From positions 6,573 through 70,572 of the forward strand of contig DIGA01000117.1 of NCBI GenBank assembly GCA_002419365.1: DNA of 64,000 bases, read 5' to 3'. Positions 25,864 to 34,791 of the stretch are shown one piece after another; the stretch's first letter is position 1; every line of letters begins with the position of its first letter. Source of the stretch: Mageeibacillus sp. UBA5734. GTDB lineage: Bacteria > Bacillota > Clostridia > Saccharofermentanales > UBA5734. The position numbers were made by a program, and so were the translations under genes. The notes beneath the pieces are model-generated. The model ran no database searches and had not been told where the DNA came from. It saw only the letters and a list, made by a program, of their open reading frames with translations.

Positions 25864-26789
25864 CAGCCATTCCTCCTGGCAGAAAGTAGATACAGGATCG
25901 CCATGCGCACGGCGACGCCATTGGTCACTTGTTCGTTGATCACCGACTGCGAACCATCATAGACGCTGGTGGGCATTTCCACGCCATGGTTACACGGGCC
26001 AGGGTGCATCAGGATCGCATCTGGTTTGGCCAGTTGCAGAGTCTTGTCATCGATGGCAAAGAAGCGGGCATATTCGCGGATCGATGGGTACAAGGCTTTC
26101 TGCTGACGTTCCAGCTGGACTCTGAGCCCCATGACAACATCGGCGCCCCGCACAGCATCCTGCACTGTCGGGCAGACGATCGCCGGTGTCTTGTCGAGGT
26201 CTTTCGGCAGCATGGTGCTGGGGGCCGCCATGCGGACCTTGGCGCCCATTTTCTCGAGGGCCCACAGGTTGCTCCGGGCTACCCGGCTGTGCAGCAGGTC
26301 GCCGACAATTGCCACCTCCAGACCCTGGAGGCTGCCTTTGTGCTGGCGCATCGTGAACAGGTCCAGCAGCGCCTGGGTTGGATGTTCATTCATGCCATCG
26401 CCGGCATTGACCACGGAAGCCTTGACCAGCGGGGCGATCATATGCGGTGCGCCGGACTGGCTGTGGCGCATGATCAGGATGTCGGTGGCCATGACGTCGA
26501 TCGTCCGGGCGGTATCGACCAGAGATTCACCTTTGTTGATGCTGCTGCCAGATGATGAAATATTGGCCGAGGACGCACCCATGAATTTGGACGCCATCTC
26601 AAAGGAGAGGCGCGTCCGGGTGCTGTTCTCATAGAACAGCGTCACGACTGACTTGCCCTGGAGATGAGCTGTTTTCTTGCTGCTGGCCGACAGGACGTGT
26701 TTCATGGTTTCAGCGGTGTCAAGGATCAGGTTGATTTCCTCTGCTGAGAGTTCCTTGATACCAAGCAAATCTTTGGATCGCAGTTGCAT
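25863..26789 (-). CDS. pyrB: Aspartate carbamoyltransferase catalytic subunit
   Basis: Joins carbamoyl phosphate and aspartate. The 308 residues include the carbamoyl-phosphate motif FYENSTRTRLSFE (near residue 52-64), GDGMNEHPTQALLDL (near 130) and MHPGPCNHGVEM (near 262). No PyrI regulatory subunit is seen, as in Bacillus. ATG 26789 starts four bases after the pyrR stop, with AAGGGGG upstream; a longer in-frame start lies inside pyrR. Confidence 0.96.
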   Translation of the reverse strand: MQLRSKDLLGIKELSAEEINLILDTAETMKHVLSASSKKTAHLQGKSVVTLFYENSTRTRLSFEMASKFMGASSANISSSGSSINKGESLVDTARTIDVMATDILIMRHSQSGAPHMIAPLVKASVVNAGDGMNEHPTQALLDLFTMRQHKGSLQGLEVAIVGDLLHSRVARSNLWALEKMGAKVRMAAPSTMLPKDLDKTPAIVCPTVQDAVRGADVVMGLRVQLERQQKALYPSIREYARFFAIDDKTLQLAKPDAILMHPGPCNHGVEMPTSVYDGSQSVINEQVTNGVAVRMAILYLLSARRNG

Positions 26790-26793
26790 CCGC

Positions 26794-27562
<769 letters not shown>

Positions 27563-27573
27563 GCCCCGGTCGA

Positions 27574-27602
27574 TTGACAGGATCCGGGAAGCTTGCTAAG
27601 AT
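27574..27602 (+). promoter_or_regulatory. tRNA-Leu(CAA) promoter
   Basis: TTGACA (27574-27579), 17 bases, TAAGAT (27597-27602) with an extended TGC. It is divergent from the pyr promoter, the two -35 boxes being 11 bases apart. Confidence 0.7.
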
Positions 27603-27626
27603 TGACCAGGAAGTTCAAAAGCGCCC

Positions 27627-27713
27627 GGGGATGTGGCGGAACTGGCAGACGCAGCAGACTCAAAATCTGCCGATTGAGAGATCGTAAGGGTTCGATTCCC
27701 TTCATCCCCACCA
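27627..27713 (+). tRNA. tRNA-Leu (anticodon CAA)
   Basis: Acceptor GGGGATG (27627-27633) pairs with CATCCCC, followed by ACCA with CCA encoded. The anticodon stem GCAGA/TCTGC encloses CTCAAAA, anticodon CAA. The long variable arm CGATTGAGAGATCG is the class II form of Leu tRNAs. It reads UUG codons. Confidence 0.97.
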
Positions 27714-27720
27714 GACAAAA

Positions 27721-27759
27721 AGACCTTGGAACCAGAGAAATGGTTCCAAGGTCTTTTTT
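27721..27759. terminator. Bidirectional terminator between tRNA-Leu and the toxin-like gene
   Basis: Perfect 14-bp stem (27721-27734 with 27741-27754), loop GAGAAA, with T runs on the plus side and TTTTT on the minus side. It can end the tRNA transcript and the converging toxin-antitoxin-like operon. Confidence 0.9.
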
Positions 27760-27797
27760 CGCTTGGATCGCGCTTCGTTGATGTCACATCCAAGAAA

Positions 27798-28034
27798 TCA
27801 GGAACGGCCTTTGATTCTCGCCACTAAATCTTTTTTCTCAAGACCCTGTTGCCTTGCCAGAGCCGAAAGGGTTCCTGTCGGAATTTCATCATGATCCTTG
27901 TGATAGTGAAACGTGACCACTCTGGGTGAACCGTCAAAAATGCCAAGATACAGCGTTTGATGCTTGCCTTTGGCAGAAAAATGATGCTTCTGCAGGAATC
28001 TCAGAAACTCACCCTGGCATACTGAATCAGGCAA
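27798..28034 (-). CDS. hicA: HicA-like toxin candidate
   Basis: 78 residues with the HicA/YcfA layout: EFLRFLQKHHFSAKGKHQTLY (the G-x-H holds the likely catalytic His, near residue 24), a strand VVTFHYHKDHDEIPTGTLSALARQQGLEKKDL and a basic end. Family members are double-stranded-RNA-binding-fold ribonucleases that cut mRNA. The gene overlaps the upstream gene by eight bases, with antitoxin first and toxin second. Typical HicA proteins are 55-90 residues. No HicB is present; the partner is the 142-residue protein next to it. Toxicity is inferred from family only. Confidence 0.7.
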   Translation of the reverse strand: MPDSVCQGEFLRFLQKHHFSAKGKHQTLYLGIFDGSPRVVTFHYHKDHDEIPTGTLSALARQQGLEKKDLVARIKGRS

Positions 28035-28455
28035 TCCTCAGGACCTCCCTGACTCGATTCCGATCTCCTTCGCTCAATATAATCAGGCTGATCACAAGCT
28101 GTTGCAAACCATTGAAAATACCTGAAAACACATCGGCGTGATCCAGATAGTCCTGGGCAAATTGTATCGATCCGTCTACCAATCGTTCAACGGCCTCATC
28201 AATGGTCTTGCCTTCGCCAACCAATTGCGGTACGAGTTCATTATAGATCGTATAGATTCCCAGCTTTTTGTCGAATTCAGTCACGTTTTTCACCTCAAGG
28301 GCCTGGAACATGCTCTCAAACATTTTCTCACTGATCAGATACATTGAATCCTGAGTTGATTTGTTGAGCAATTCACTCACCAGACCATTTCGCGCATTGG
28401 CCTGGATTTCCCTGATTTTACTCCTGGTTTCATGTACAGCATAAACTAAACTCAT
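28027..28455 (-). CDS. Candidate antitoxin paired with the HicA-like gene
   Basis: 142 residues, function inferred from context. Residues 10-52 (ETRSKIREIQANARNG to YLISEKMFESM) resemble the short antitoxin pattern of Phd/YefM type. Residues 75-115 (LVPQLVGEGKTIDEAVERL, then FAQDYLDHADVF) resemble the GxTxEEA segment of HicB-like antitoxins. This looks like a hybrid, not a canonical HicB, and no C-terminal HTH or RHH is evident. GAAGGTGAT precedes the ATG. It is first in the two-gene operon and its promoter carries an inverted repeat that could be its own operator. It could also be an unrelated protein. Confidence 0.6.
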   Translation of the reverse strand: MSLVYAVHETRSKIREIQANARNGLVSELLNKSTQDSMYLISEKMFESMFQALEVKNVTEFDKKLGIYTIYNELVPQLVGEGKTIDEAVERLVDGSIQFAQDYLDHADVFSGIFNGLQQLVISLIILSEGDRNRVREVLRIA

Positions 28456-28473
28456 ATCATCACCTTCACTTCA

Positions 28474-28502
28474 ATTATATACAAGATGGACACCTTGTAC
28501 AA
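28474..28502 (-). promoter_or_regulatory. Toxin-antitoxin operon promoter with inverted-repeat operator
   Basis: TTGTAC (28502-28497), 17 bases, perfect TATAAT (28479-28474) on the minus strand. TACAAG (28480-28485) and CTTGTA (28494-28499) form an inverted repeat with 8-base spacing that fills the spacer and reaches the -35, a layout expected for autorepression. Confidence 0.75.
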
Positions 28503-28564
28503 GCTAATGATCTCAGTGGAAATACTGCGTCGATTTTCGTCGATTTTCTGCAAAAATTTCATGC

Positions 28565-28594
28565 TTGACAAGACAAGCCCCCTTTCTCTATAAT
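28565..28594 (+). promoter_or_regulatory. Promoter of the tRNA-Met/tRNA-Tyr pair
   Basis: TTGACA (28565-28570), 18 bases, TATAAT (28589-28594), both perfect hexamers. Confidence 0.8.
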
Positions 28595-28633
28595 CTCCCT
28601 TGTTGCTGAGGCAAGGTGCCGCGCAAGGCAAAT

Positions 28634-28710
28634 GGGCCATTAGCTCAGTTGGTCAGAGCAGCCGGCTCATAACCGGTCGGTCCGGGGTTCAAGTCCCTGA
28701 TGGCCCACCA
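28634..28710 (+). tRNA. tRNA with anticodon CAT, probably elongator tRNA-Met
   Basis: Acceptor GGGCCAT pairs with ATGGCCC (28700-28706), then ACCA with encoded CCA. The anticodon loop CTCATAA gives CAT. D arm GCTCAGTTGGTCAGAGC and T arm CGGGGTTCAAGTCCCTG are standard. The G1-C72 pair argues against initiator Met. A CAT tRNA that is modified to read isoleucine AUA cannot be fully excluded. Confidence 0.9.
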
Positions 28711-28731
28711 CCTCGCATAACAACTTCACAT

Positions 28732-28816
28732 GGGGGAATTCCCGAGCGGCCAAAGGGGGCAGACTGTAAATCTGTTGTCACCGACTTCGGTGGTTCGAAT
28801 CCACCTTCCCCCACCA
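28732..28816 (+). tRNA. tRNA-Tyr (anticodon GTA)
   Basis: Acceptor GGGGGAA (28732-28738) pairs with TTCCCCC (28806-28812), then ACCA. The anticodon stem GCAGA/TCTGT encloses CTGTAAA, giving GTA. The extra-long variable arm fits bacterial tRNA-Tyr. Confidence 0.95.
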
Positions 28817-28820
28817 CAAA

Positions 28821-28850
28821 AAGAACCATCCAGCTGGATGGTTCTTTTTT
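28821..28850. terminator. Terminator of the tRNA pair (bidirectional)
   Basis: AAGAACCATCCAG (28821-28833) and CTGGATGGTTCTT (28834-28846) form a perfect hairpin followed by T runs on both strands; the minus side can serve murD. Confidence 0.85.
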
Positions 28851-28928
28851 ATCCCATATTTTTCAAGCGGTTTCCAGCAGGTCTGCCCTTTCCTGGTCAC
28901 AGGCCAGGGGCGCCGCTGTCCACAGTAC

Positions 28929-30353
28929 TCATTCCAGCCCATTGACCAGATTCTTGAACAGATTGCCCCGTTCTTCGAAATGGCGGAACTTGTCAAAACT
29001 GGTCCCAGCTGGTGAAAGAACGACGATTTCCCCTGGCTCAGCCAGTGACCGGGCCAAGACCACAGCCTCTTCATAGGAATCAACCCGATGGATAGCCAGT
29101 TTATCGGGATCGACTTTGGCCATAGGCGCTTCCAGCATCAGGTTATGATGGATCAGATCTGAATTGTCGCCACAGAGGATGATCTTGCTGGACACTTTCG
29201 CAATCGACTCGCCCAGGCCGGAATAATCACATTTCTTGTCCTTGCCACCCGTGATCAGGACCACTTTTTCCTTGCGGTCCCAAAGGGCTTGCAGGGCAGC
29301 TTTGGTCCGGGTCGGGCTGGTGTCGATCGAACTGTTGTAATAGCGCACTCCATCGAGTTCACGCACCAGCTCGAGCCGGTGTTCCACGCCACCAAAACGG
29401 GTCGCCACGGCCGCCACGTGCTCTGGCTGGACATAGCCCAGGGTGGCTGCTGTAGCCGCCAGATAATTTTCGATGTTGTGCTTGCCCGGGATCACAATGT
29501 CTTTGGTTGCGACGACCGGAATGTCCTTGCTTTCTCTCCTGATGCAGATCAAGCCGTCGACGACAACCACGCCCGTCACCAGGCTTGGATTTTTGCGGGC
29601 AAACAGGACCATTTCACCCCGGGCTTCAGGAATCATCGACCGAGTGACATAGTTTTCACTGTTTAGAACCAGACGCCCCATGAAGGACTGGTACAGGTAG
29701 ATGTTTTTCTTGGCATCGATGTACTCCTGGTAGTCTTTATGGACATCGAGATGATTGGGGGTGATATTGGTCACAACCGCCACATCCGGACTCTGGCGCA
29801 TGCTGGAGAGCTGGAAGCTCGATAATTCAAGTACTACCATGTCTTCTGGCTGGACGTGGTCGATCCGGTCCAGGAGCGGGGTACCGATATTGCCACCCAG
29901 GTGAACGGTGTGGCCTGCTTCTTTCAGGATCAGGCTGATCAAGGTCGTGGTGGTCGTTTTGCCATCCGAACCGGTGATCGCAAAGATCCGGGCCGGACAG
30001 AGCGCCATGAAGACTTCCATCTCCGATGTGATGATGGCTCCGCGCTCGCGTTCGGCCAGGAGCTGGGGAACATCCGGGCGCATCTTGGGCGTGCGGAACA
30101 CCAGGTCAAATCCAGTGAGGCGGTCGAGATAGTCCGGACCAACAGACCAGTCCAACTCGATCCCTTCGGCTGCAAAATCAGCCCGTGTCCGGCTCAGTAC
30201 CGGATCGTTCTCGGCCAGCATGTCAAAAGCGGTGATGCGGGCGCCGAGCGCGTGTATGTAGCGGATCAGAGGGCGGTTGCTGATGCCGACCCCAAGGACG
30301 GCAACCCGCTTGCCACGGATCATGTGTTTGAACTGTTCCAGTTTCTGGTTCAT
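28929..30353 (-). CDS. murD: UDP-N-acetylmuramoylalanine-D-glutamate ligase
   Basis: Cytoplasmic peptidoglycan enzyme adding D-Glu to UDP-MurNAc-Ala. The 474 residues include GVGISNRPLIRYI (near residue 21), the ATP loop TGSDGKTTTTTL (near 125), SSFQLSSM, TNITPNHLDVH and LSPAGTSFDKFRHFEERG at the end. The substrate loop YYNSSIDTSPTRT differs from the Bacillus NDSKATN form but matches a clostridial variant as I recall it. ATG 30353 follows TTGGAGGG; an in-frame start at 30413 lies upstream of the -10. It is a lone gene, not in a dcw cluster, divergent from tRNA-Leu(CAG). Confidence 0.93.
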   Translation of the reverse strand: MNQKLEQFKHMIRGKRVAVLGVGISNRPLIRYIHALGARITAFDMLAENDPVLSRTRADFAAEGIELDWSVGPDYLDRLTGFDLVFRTPKMRPDVPQLLAERERGAIITSEMEVFMALCPARIFAITGSDGKTTTTTLISLILKEAGHTVHLGGNIGTPLLDRIDHVQPEDMVVLELSSFQLSSMRQSPDVAVVTNITPNHLDVHKDYQEYIDAKKNIYLYQSFMGRLVLNSENYVTRSMIPEARGEMVLFARKNPSLVTGVVVVDGLICIRRESKDIPVVATKDIVIPGKHNIENYLAATAATLGYVQPEHVAAVATRFGGVEHRLELVRELDGVRYYNSSIDTSPTRTKAALQALWDRKEKVVLITGGKDKKCDYSGLGESIAKVSSKIILCGDNSDLIHHNLMLEAPMAKVDPDKLAIHRVDSYEEAVVLARSLAEPGEIVVLSPAGTSFDKFRHFEERGNLFKNLVNGLE

Positions 30354-30383
30354 TTTTTGCCCTCCAAAAATATGTGCTCTAAA

Positions 30384-30412
30384 ATTATAAATCAGGTCTT
30401 GCAATTTGACCA
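30384..30412 (-). promoter_or_regulatory. Possible murD promoter
   Basis: TGGTCA (30412-30407), 17 bases, TATAAT (30389-30384) on the minus strand, about 30 bases before the murD ATG. A TATAAT at 30425-30430 on the plus strand may serve the divergent tRNA, but it lacks a well-spaced -35. Confidence 0.5.
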
Positions 30413-30439
30413 TCGGCAGGTTATTATAATCAACGTCCC

Positions 30440-30526
30440 GCGGAGATGGCGGAATTGGCAGACGCGCTAGTTTCAGGTACTAGTGATCGAGAGGTCATGC
30501 AGGTTCAAGTCCTGTTCTCCGCACCA
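30440..30526 (+). tRNA. tRNA-Leu (anticodon CAG)
   Basis: Acceptor GCGGAGA (30440-30446) pairs with TCTCCGC (30516-30522), then ACCA. The anticodon stem CTAGT/ACTAG encloses TTCAGGT, anticodon CAG. Long variable arm GATCGAGAGGTC, class II. It reads CUG codons. Confidence 0.96.
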
Positions 30527-30531
30527 TCAAG

Positions 30532-30577
30532 AACTGCATCGTTTCGTGTAACAGCGCATACGATGCAGTTTTTGTTT
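30532..30577 (+). terminator. Terminator after tRNA-Leu(CAG)
   Basis: AACTGCATCGT (30532-30542) pairs with ACGATGCAGTT (30560-30570), followed by a T-rich run. Confidence 0.7.
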
Positions 30578-30628
30578 TCCCGGGGATTTTTCGTGACAAA
30601 AAACAGTGTTTCAGGGAGGTCTGTTGAT

Positions 30629-33133
30629 ATGGCACATGATTCCAAACCATCTCAACAGCCCTTGGCCCTGCCAGTCCTGCCGGTCGCAGTCCGGACCCTG
30701 GCTGAGGCGGTTCATCGCCAGGGTGGGCTCGGAGGGCCCGCTTACGCTTCTGTCAGTGGTGCCGAAGGTACTCGCCTGCACCAGAAGTTGGTCCGGCACT
30801 ATGTCGAGCGCCTGGGCAAGACCGCGGTCCAGTCGGAATACCGTCTCAGTGGCGAGGCTATCTGCCAGGCTGTCTTACTCCAAGTCAGTGGCCGATGCGA
30901 CCTCGTTATCCAGGACGACGGCGAGACAGTCCTGATCGAAGCCAAAAGTTTTGCCGGTTCAGCCCGTTTCTTGCCAGAGCACGGTGACCAGGTCCATTGG
31001 GCTCAGGTCATGCTGTATGCCTACCTTTTCCTGCTGGCTTCAGACCAGGACCAGATCCGCATCGGTCTTTGCTATGTCAGCCAGGAAAATTTCGAACTCA
31101 TCGAACATCGCCGCACCGAAACCCGGCAAAATCTCCATGACTTTTTCCAGCAGACTACCGAGCGTTTTGCCAGCCTGGCCAGCCAAATCCTGTCCGGTCA
31201 CAAGCTGCGCGATGAAAGCGCCAAGACCGTCCCCTTCCCTTTTGCGGCTCTTCGGCCAGGCCAGAAACGCCTGATGCAGGAAGTCATTGGTGTCACCCGG
31301 CAAAAAGGCGTGCTTTTTGCCCAGGCACCTACGGGGACTGGCAAGACGCTTTCGGTCTTGTTCCCAGCCATCCGCTTGCTGGCCCACCATCAAATCGACC
31401 GGGTCTTCTACCTGACCGCCATGTCGTCAACGCGCAAGGTAGCCGAACAGGCACTCCATGATTTGCGGACACACGGCCTGTTCCTGCGCAGCCTGACCCT
31501 GCGGGCCAAGGAGAAAAGCTGTCTGGCACCCGAATTGTTCTGCAATGTCCGCCTGTGCCCTTTTGCCATCGCCTATTTCAAGAACCTGCCAGCTGCCCTG
31601 GCCGACCTGCTGAAAACAGGAGGGCATTGCGATCCGGATCAAATCCGGACGATTGCCCAGACTCACCAGGTCTGCCCTTTTGAACTGTCGCTCGACTATG
31701 CACTCTACTGCGATATCATCATCGGTGACTACAATTATGTCTTTGATCCGCGGATCCAGCTGGACCGGTTTTTCAACAACTCAGACCAGACCCATCTCAT
31801 CCTGGTCGATGAAGCCCACAATTTGCCTGATCGATCACGGGACATGTACAGTGCCGATTTTGATTTCAACCTCGTCCAGGAAGCCTTGAGCGTCATCCAG
31901 GACCAACATCCTTATCTGGCCCAGGCACTGGTTCGATTGAACCAGTACAGAGAAAGGCTGGACAGAGAAATCACTCCGCCACAGGCTGAAGGCCAGACAG
32001 AAAGGGTGTCAGGCCGGACAGGATTTGCCGCCGTGGAACCGGATCAGCATGGCCGCCTGATGCAGAGTGACCAGTTCCTCGCCATGACCCAGAAACCGCT
32101 GCAATTGCAAAAACTCCTTGGCCGCGTCATCCATTTCAGCCGCTCGTATCTGGATGATCATGCCGATGAACCAGATGCCAAAAAGATCCTCGACCTCTTT
32201 TTAGCAGCACATTTTTTCACCAAAGTGGCCGATCTCTTCTATGGCCAGGCGTACATCACGACAGCTTTCCAGGAGAATAAGGCCACCAGAGTCCGTTTGA
32301 TGTGCCTCGATGCCTCCACCTTCCTGACCGACATTTACCGGGACCGCCATCCGGTCATCTTTTTTTCGGCGACACTGAATCCGCTCGATTACTACATCGG
32401 CTTATTGGACAGCGACGCCAGCAGCCGGCAGCCGGAAAAGCTCAGCCTGCCTTCGCCTTTTCCACCGGAAAATTTCCGGGTCTTGCTCGAAACGCGATTC
32501 TCGACCCGATTCCAGGACCGCACGTCGACCATCGTACCGATTGTCGAGGATATTCTGGCTGCAGCCCGCACGCGGATCGGAAATTACCTGGTCTTCCTGC
32601 CCTCCTATGCATACCTGGCCAAGGTGCGCCAGATCCTCAGGATGCAAAAAGACCGCACCGACCTGGATTTCATTGTCCAGGTCCCTGGCATGGATGAAAA
32701 CCAAAAGCAAGCCTTCCTCAACCGGTTCGAGCGTTTCGGCAGCAAAACCTTGATCGGGCTGGCCGTGCTCGGCAGTCTGTTTAACGAGGGCATCGACTTG
32801 ACGGGAGAACGGCTCAGCGGTGTGATGATTGTGGGTGTCGGCCTGCCCCAGCTGAGCCCGGAACGCGAGATCATGAGCCAGTATTTTTCCAGCCGTCTGG
32901 GACGCGGTTTTGAGTATGCTTACCAGTACCCTGGCTTCAACAAAGTCCAGCAGGCCGCAGGACGGGTCATCCGATCGGAAATCGACACAGGGTTTGTGCT
33001 CTTGATCGATGACCGCTATAAAAAGCCGGAATACCAGGCCTTGTTCCCGCAGGAATGGCAACCAGCCGAGATCGAGGACACGACAGATCTGATTGAGATG
33101 CTCAAGGACTTCTGGTCCAGTCACAAATCCTGA
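30629..33133 (+). CDS. DinG/XPD-like DNA helicase with N-terminal PD-(D/E)XK nuclease domain
   Basis: Predicted 5'-3' superfamily 2 helicase fused to a Cas4/RecB-type nuclease. Residues 80-140 hold the nuclease signature: GRCDLVI (Asp91), LIEAK (Glu104, Lys106) and QVMLYAYLF (Gln126). The helicase has the Q/Walker A APTGTGKTLS (near 233), VDEAHN (near 393) and, between them, cysteines CLAPELFCNVRLC (near 297-309) and HQVCPFE (near 350) that fit an XPD-type 4Fe-4S site. Motif VI is QAAGRVIR near 775. The 834 residues exceed the DinG of E. coli. ATG 30629 follows AGGGAGGT. It stands alone, and its end overlaps the converging recO by 13 nt. Confidence 0.88.
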   Translation: MAHDSKPSQQPLALPVLPVAVRTLAEAVHRQGGLGGPAYASVSGAEGTRLHQKLVRHYVERLGKTAVQSEYRLSGEAICQAVLLQVSGRCDLVIQDDGETVLIEAKSFAGSARFLPEHGDQVHWAQVMLYAYLFLLASDQDQIRIGLCYVSQENFELIEHRRTETRQNLHDFFQQTTERFASLASQILSGHKLRDESAKTVPFPFAALRPGQKRLMQEVIGVTRQKGVLFAQAPTGTGKTLSVLFPAIRLLAHHQIDRVFYLTAMSSTRKVAEQALHDLRTHGLFLRSLTLRAKEKSCLAPELFCNVRLCPFAIAYFKNLPAALADLLKTGGHCDPDQIRTIAQTHQVCPFELSLDYALYCDIIIGDYNYVFDPRIQLDRFFNNSDQTHLILVDEAHNLPDRSRDMYSADFDFNLVQEALSVIQDQHPYLAQALVRLNQYRERLDREITPPQAEGQTERVSGRTGFAAVEPDQHGRLMQSDQFLAMTQKPLQLQKLLGRVIHFSRSYLDDHADEPDAKKILDLFLAAHFFTKVADLFYGQAYITTAFQENKATRVRLMCLDASTFLTDIYRDRHPVIFFSATLNPLDYYIGLLDSDASSRQPEKLSLPSPFPPENFRVLLETRFSTRFQDRTSTIVPIVEDILAAARTRIGNYLVFLPSYAYLAKVRQILRMQKDRTDLDFIVQVPGMDENQKQAFLNRFERFGSKTLIGLAVLGSLFNEGIDLTGERLSGVMIVGVGLPQLSPEREIMSQYFSSRLGRGFEYAYQYPGFNKVQQAAGRVIRSEIDTGFVLLIDDRYKKPEYQALFPQEWQPAEIEDTTDLIEMLKDFWSSHKS

Positions 33134-33864
33134 AGCAACGAGAGACGCTGATAGTTCTTCTCCATGATGGCAGTCAGATAGCGATCGGAAAACGTTCGGA
33201 CTTCTTGCTTGACGGCATCTGAAACATTGAAAGCAAACAGGCGCTCGGCCGGGCTCAGGATAATGTGTTTGAGACAGGCCAGCGCTGGTGCGGAAAGGTG
33301 CAGGACATCCCGGCCCTGGGCTGGCCTGTAGTCTTCCTGACAGATGAACCCATGGGCTTGGAAATCAAACCAGCCTGTCGAAAGATTCGGATTCCGGCAG
33401 GCCTGGCATGCATCGAGCGCAGGCGTGAACCCAGACACCGACAATGCTTTGAGCTGCGCCACATGCACCACCAGGAGTGGATCGGGCTGGCTCAGGATGG
33501 CATGGCACGAGTAGGCCCAGAGGACGTACATCCGGTCATCAGACAGATCATCGCGCACAAGATCATGGAACACTTCGGCCAGATGAGCGGCACAAACCAG
33601 CCGGTCCAAGTCCTCGCGCAAACGCAGGAAAGGCTCGACCAGTTCAGCAGCATCGATGGTGGTGCGGCCCTTATAATTGAACAAGGTGAAATCGCTCAGG
33701 GCAAACATCTGTGTCGCAGCCAGCAACGGACTTTTCACGCGTCTGGACCCACGGGCCAAGGCTGTCACCAGGCCCTTCTGGGCCGTGAGGATCTCGATCA
33801 GGCGGTCCGCTTCACCCAGGGCGACTTCTCTCAGGACAAAGCCTCGGACGTGCTCGTGGGACAT
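33121..33864 (-). CDS. recO: DNA repair protein RecO
   Basis: Recombination mediator that loads RecA with RecR. The 247 residues start with the OB fold (GFVLREVALGEADRLIEILTAQKGLV) and continue into the helical domain. The zinc region has CQACRN (near 150) and GFICQED (near 175); the fourth cysteine of the usual CxxC pair reads Glu/Asp, so zinc binding may be altered. It follows era by six bases, a common clostridial order. Confidence 0.92.
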   Translation of the reverse strand: MSHEHVRGFVLREVALGEADRLIEILTAQKGLVTALARGSRRVKSPLLAATQMFALSDFTLFNYKGRTTIDAAELVEPFLRLREDLDRLVCAAHLAEVFHDLVRDDLSDDRMYVLWAYSCHAILSQPDPLLVVHVAQLKALSVSGFTPALDACQACRNPNLSTGWFDFQAHGFICQEDYRPAQGRDVLHLSAPALACLKHIILSPAERLFAFNVSDAVKQEVRTFSDRYLTAIMEKNYQRLSLLQDL

Positions 33865-33870
33865 CTGCGT

Positions 33871-34791
33871 TCAGGAGTGGTAGCCCAGGTCATTGAGGAT
33901 ATTCTGGCGGTTGCGCCAGTCTTCCCTGACCCTGACAAACAAGTCGAGGTAGCAGGGGCAGTCCAGCATGGCTTCGATCTCCTTGCGGGCATCGGTTCCG
34001 ATTGCCGTGAGCATGCTGCCACGCTTGCCGATGATGATGCCTTTGTGGGTGTCCCGCTCACACAGGATGGTCGCTTCAATGGTGACCCTGACCCGTTCGC
34101 CGGCATCATCGAAATCTTCCTTGAACGACTCGATCGACACCGCAGTGCCATGGGGAATTTCCTCATGGGTCTTGCGCAGGATCTGCTCCCGGATCAGCTC
34201 GGCTGCAATCATGCGTTCTGTCTGGTCGGTCAGGCTGTCTTCCGGGAAATAGCGCGGTCCTGGCTGCAGGTGCTTCTTGATTTCCCCAACCAGCACCTCC
34301 ATGCCATCGCCGGTCTTGGCACTGACCGGGATGATGGCTGTGAAATCGAAGGCCTGGCTGAATGCTGCAATCAAGGGCAGCAGGGCCTCCTTCTCATTGA
34401 CATCCACCTTGTTGATGACCAGGATGACGGGTTTCTCACTGCCTTTGAGCTGGTTGAGCACTTTTTGCTCCAAATCCAGGACCCGGGGAGAAAAGCCAGC
34501 CTCGATCAAAAGCAGGACAACATCTGATTCCGCCAGGGCCATGCGGGCGGACTCTGTCATGTAGCGGCCCAGCTTGCTCTTCGGCTGGTGCAGGCCGGGA
34601 GTGTCCAGGAAGACGATCTGGGCATCGGGCTGGTCGAGGATGGCCCGGATAATCGAGCGCGTCGTCTGCGGCTTGGGTGATGTGATAGCCAGGCGCTGGC
34701 CAGCCAGCTGATTGAGCAACGTCGATTTGCCGACATTGGGTCGGCCAACGAGGGAAACAAATCCGGAACGAAAATCGGGTGATTGTGTCAT
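33871..34791 (-). CDS. era: GTPase Era
   Basis: Ribosome-assembly GTPase that binds the 16S rRNA 3' end. The 306 residues show G1 GRPNVGKST (near 16), G2 TT, G3 DTPGL (near 61), G4 NKVD (near 127), and the C-terminal KH domain (RDTHKGIIIGKRGSMLTAIG, near 238). The ATG overlaps the ybeY stop (ATGA). Confidence 0.97.
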   Translation of the reverse strand: MTQSPDFRSGFVSLVGRPNVGKSTLLNQLAGQRLAITSPKPQTTRSIIRAILDQPDAQIVFLDTPGLHQPKSKLGRYMTESARMALAESDVVLLLIEAGFSPRVLDLEQKVLNQLKGSEKPVILVINKVDVNEKEALLPLIAAFSQAFDFTAIIPVSAKTGDGMEVLVGEIKKHLQPGPRYFPEDSLTDQTERMIAAELIREQILRKTHEEIPHGTAVSIESFKEDFDDAGERVRVTIEATILCERDTHKGIIIGKRGSMLTAIGTDARKEIEAMLDCPCYLDLFVRVREDWRNRQNILNDLGYHS

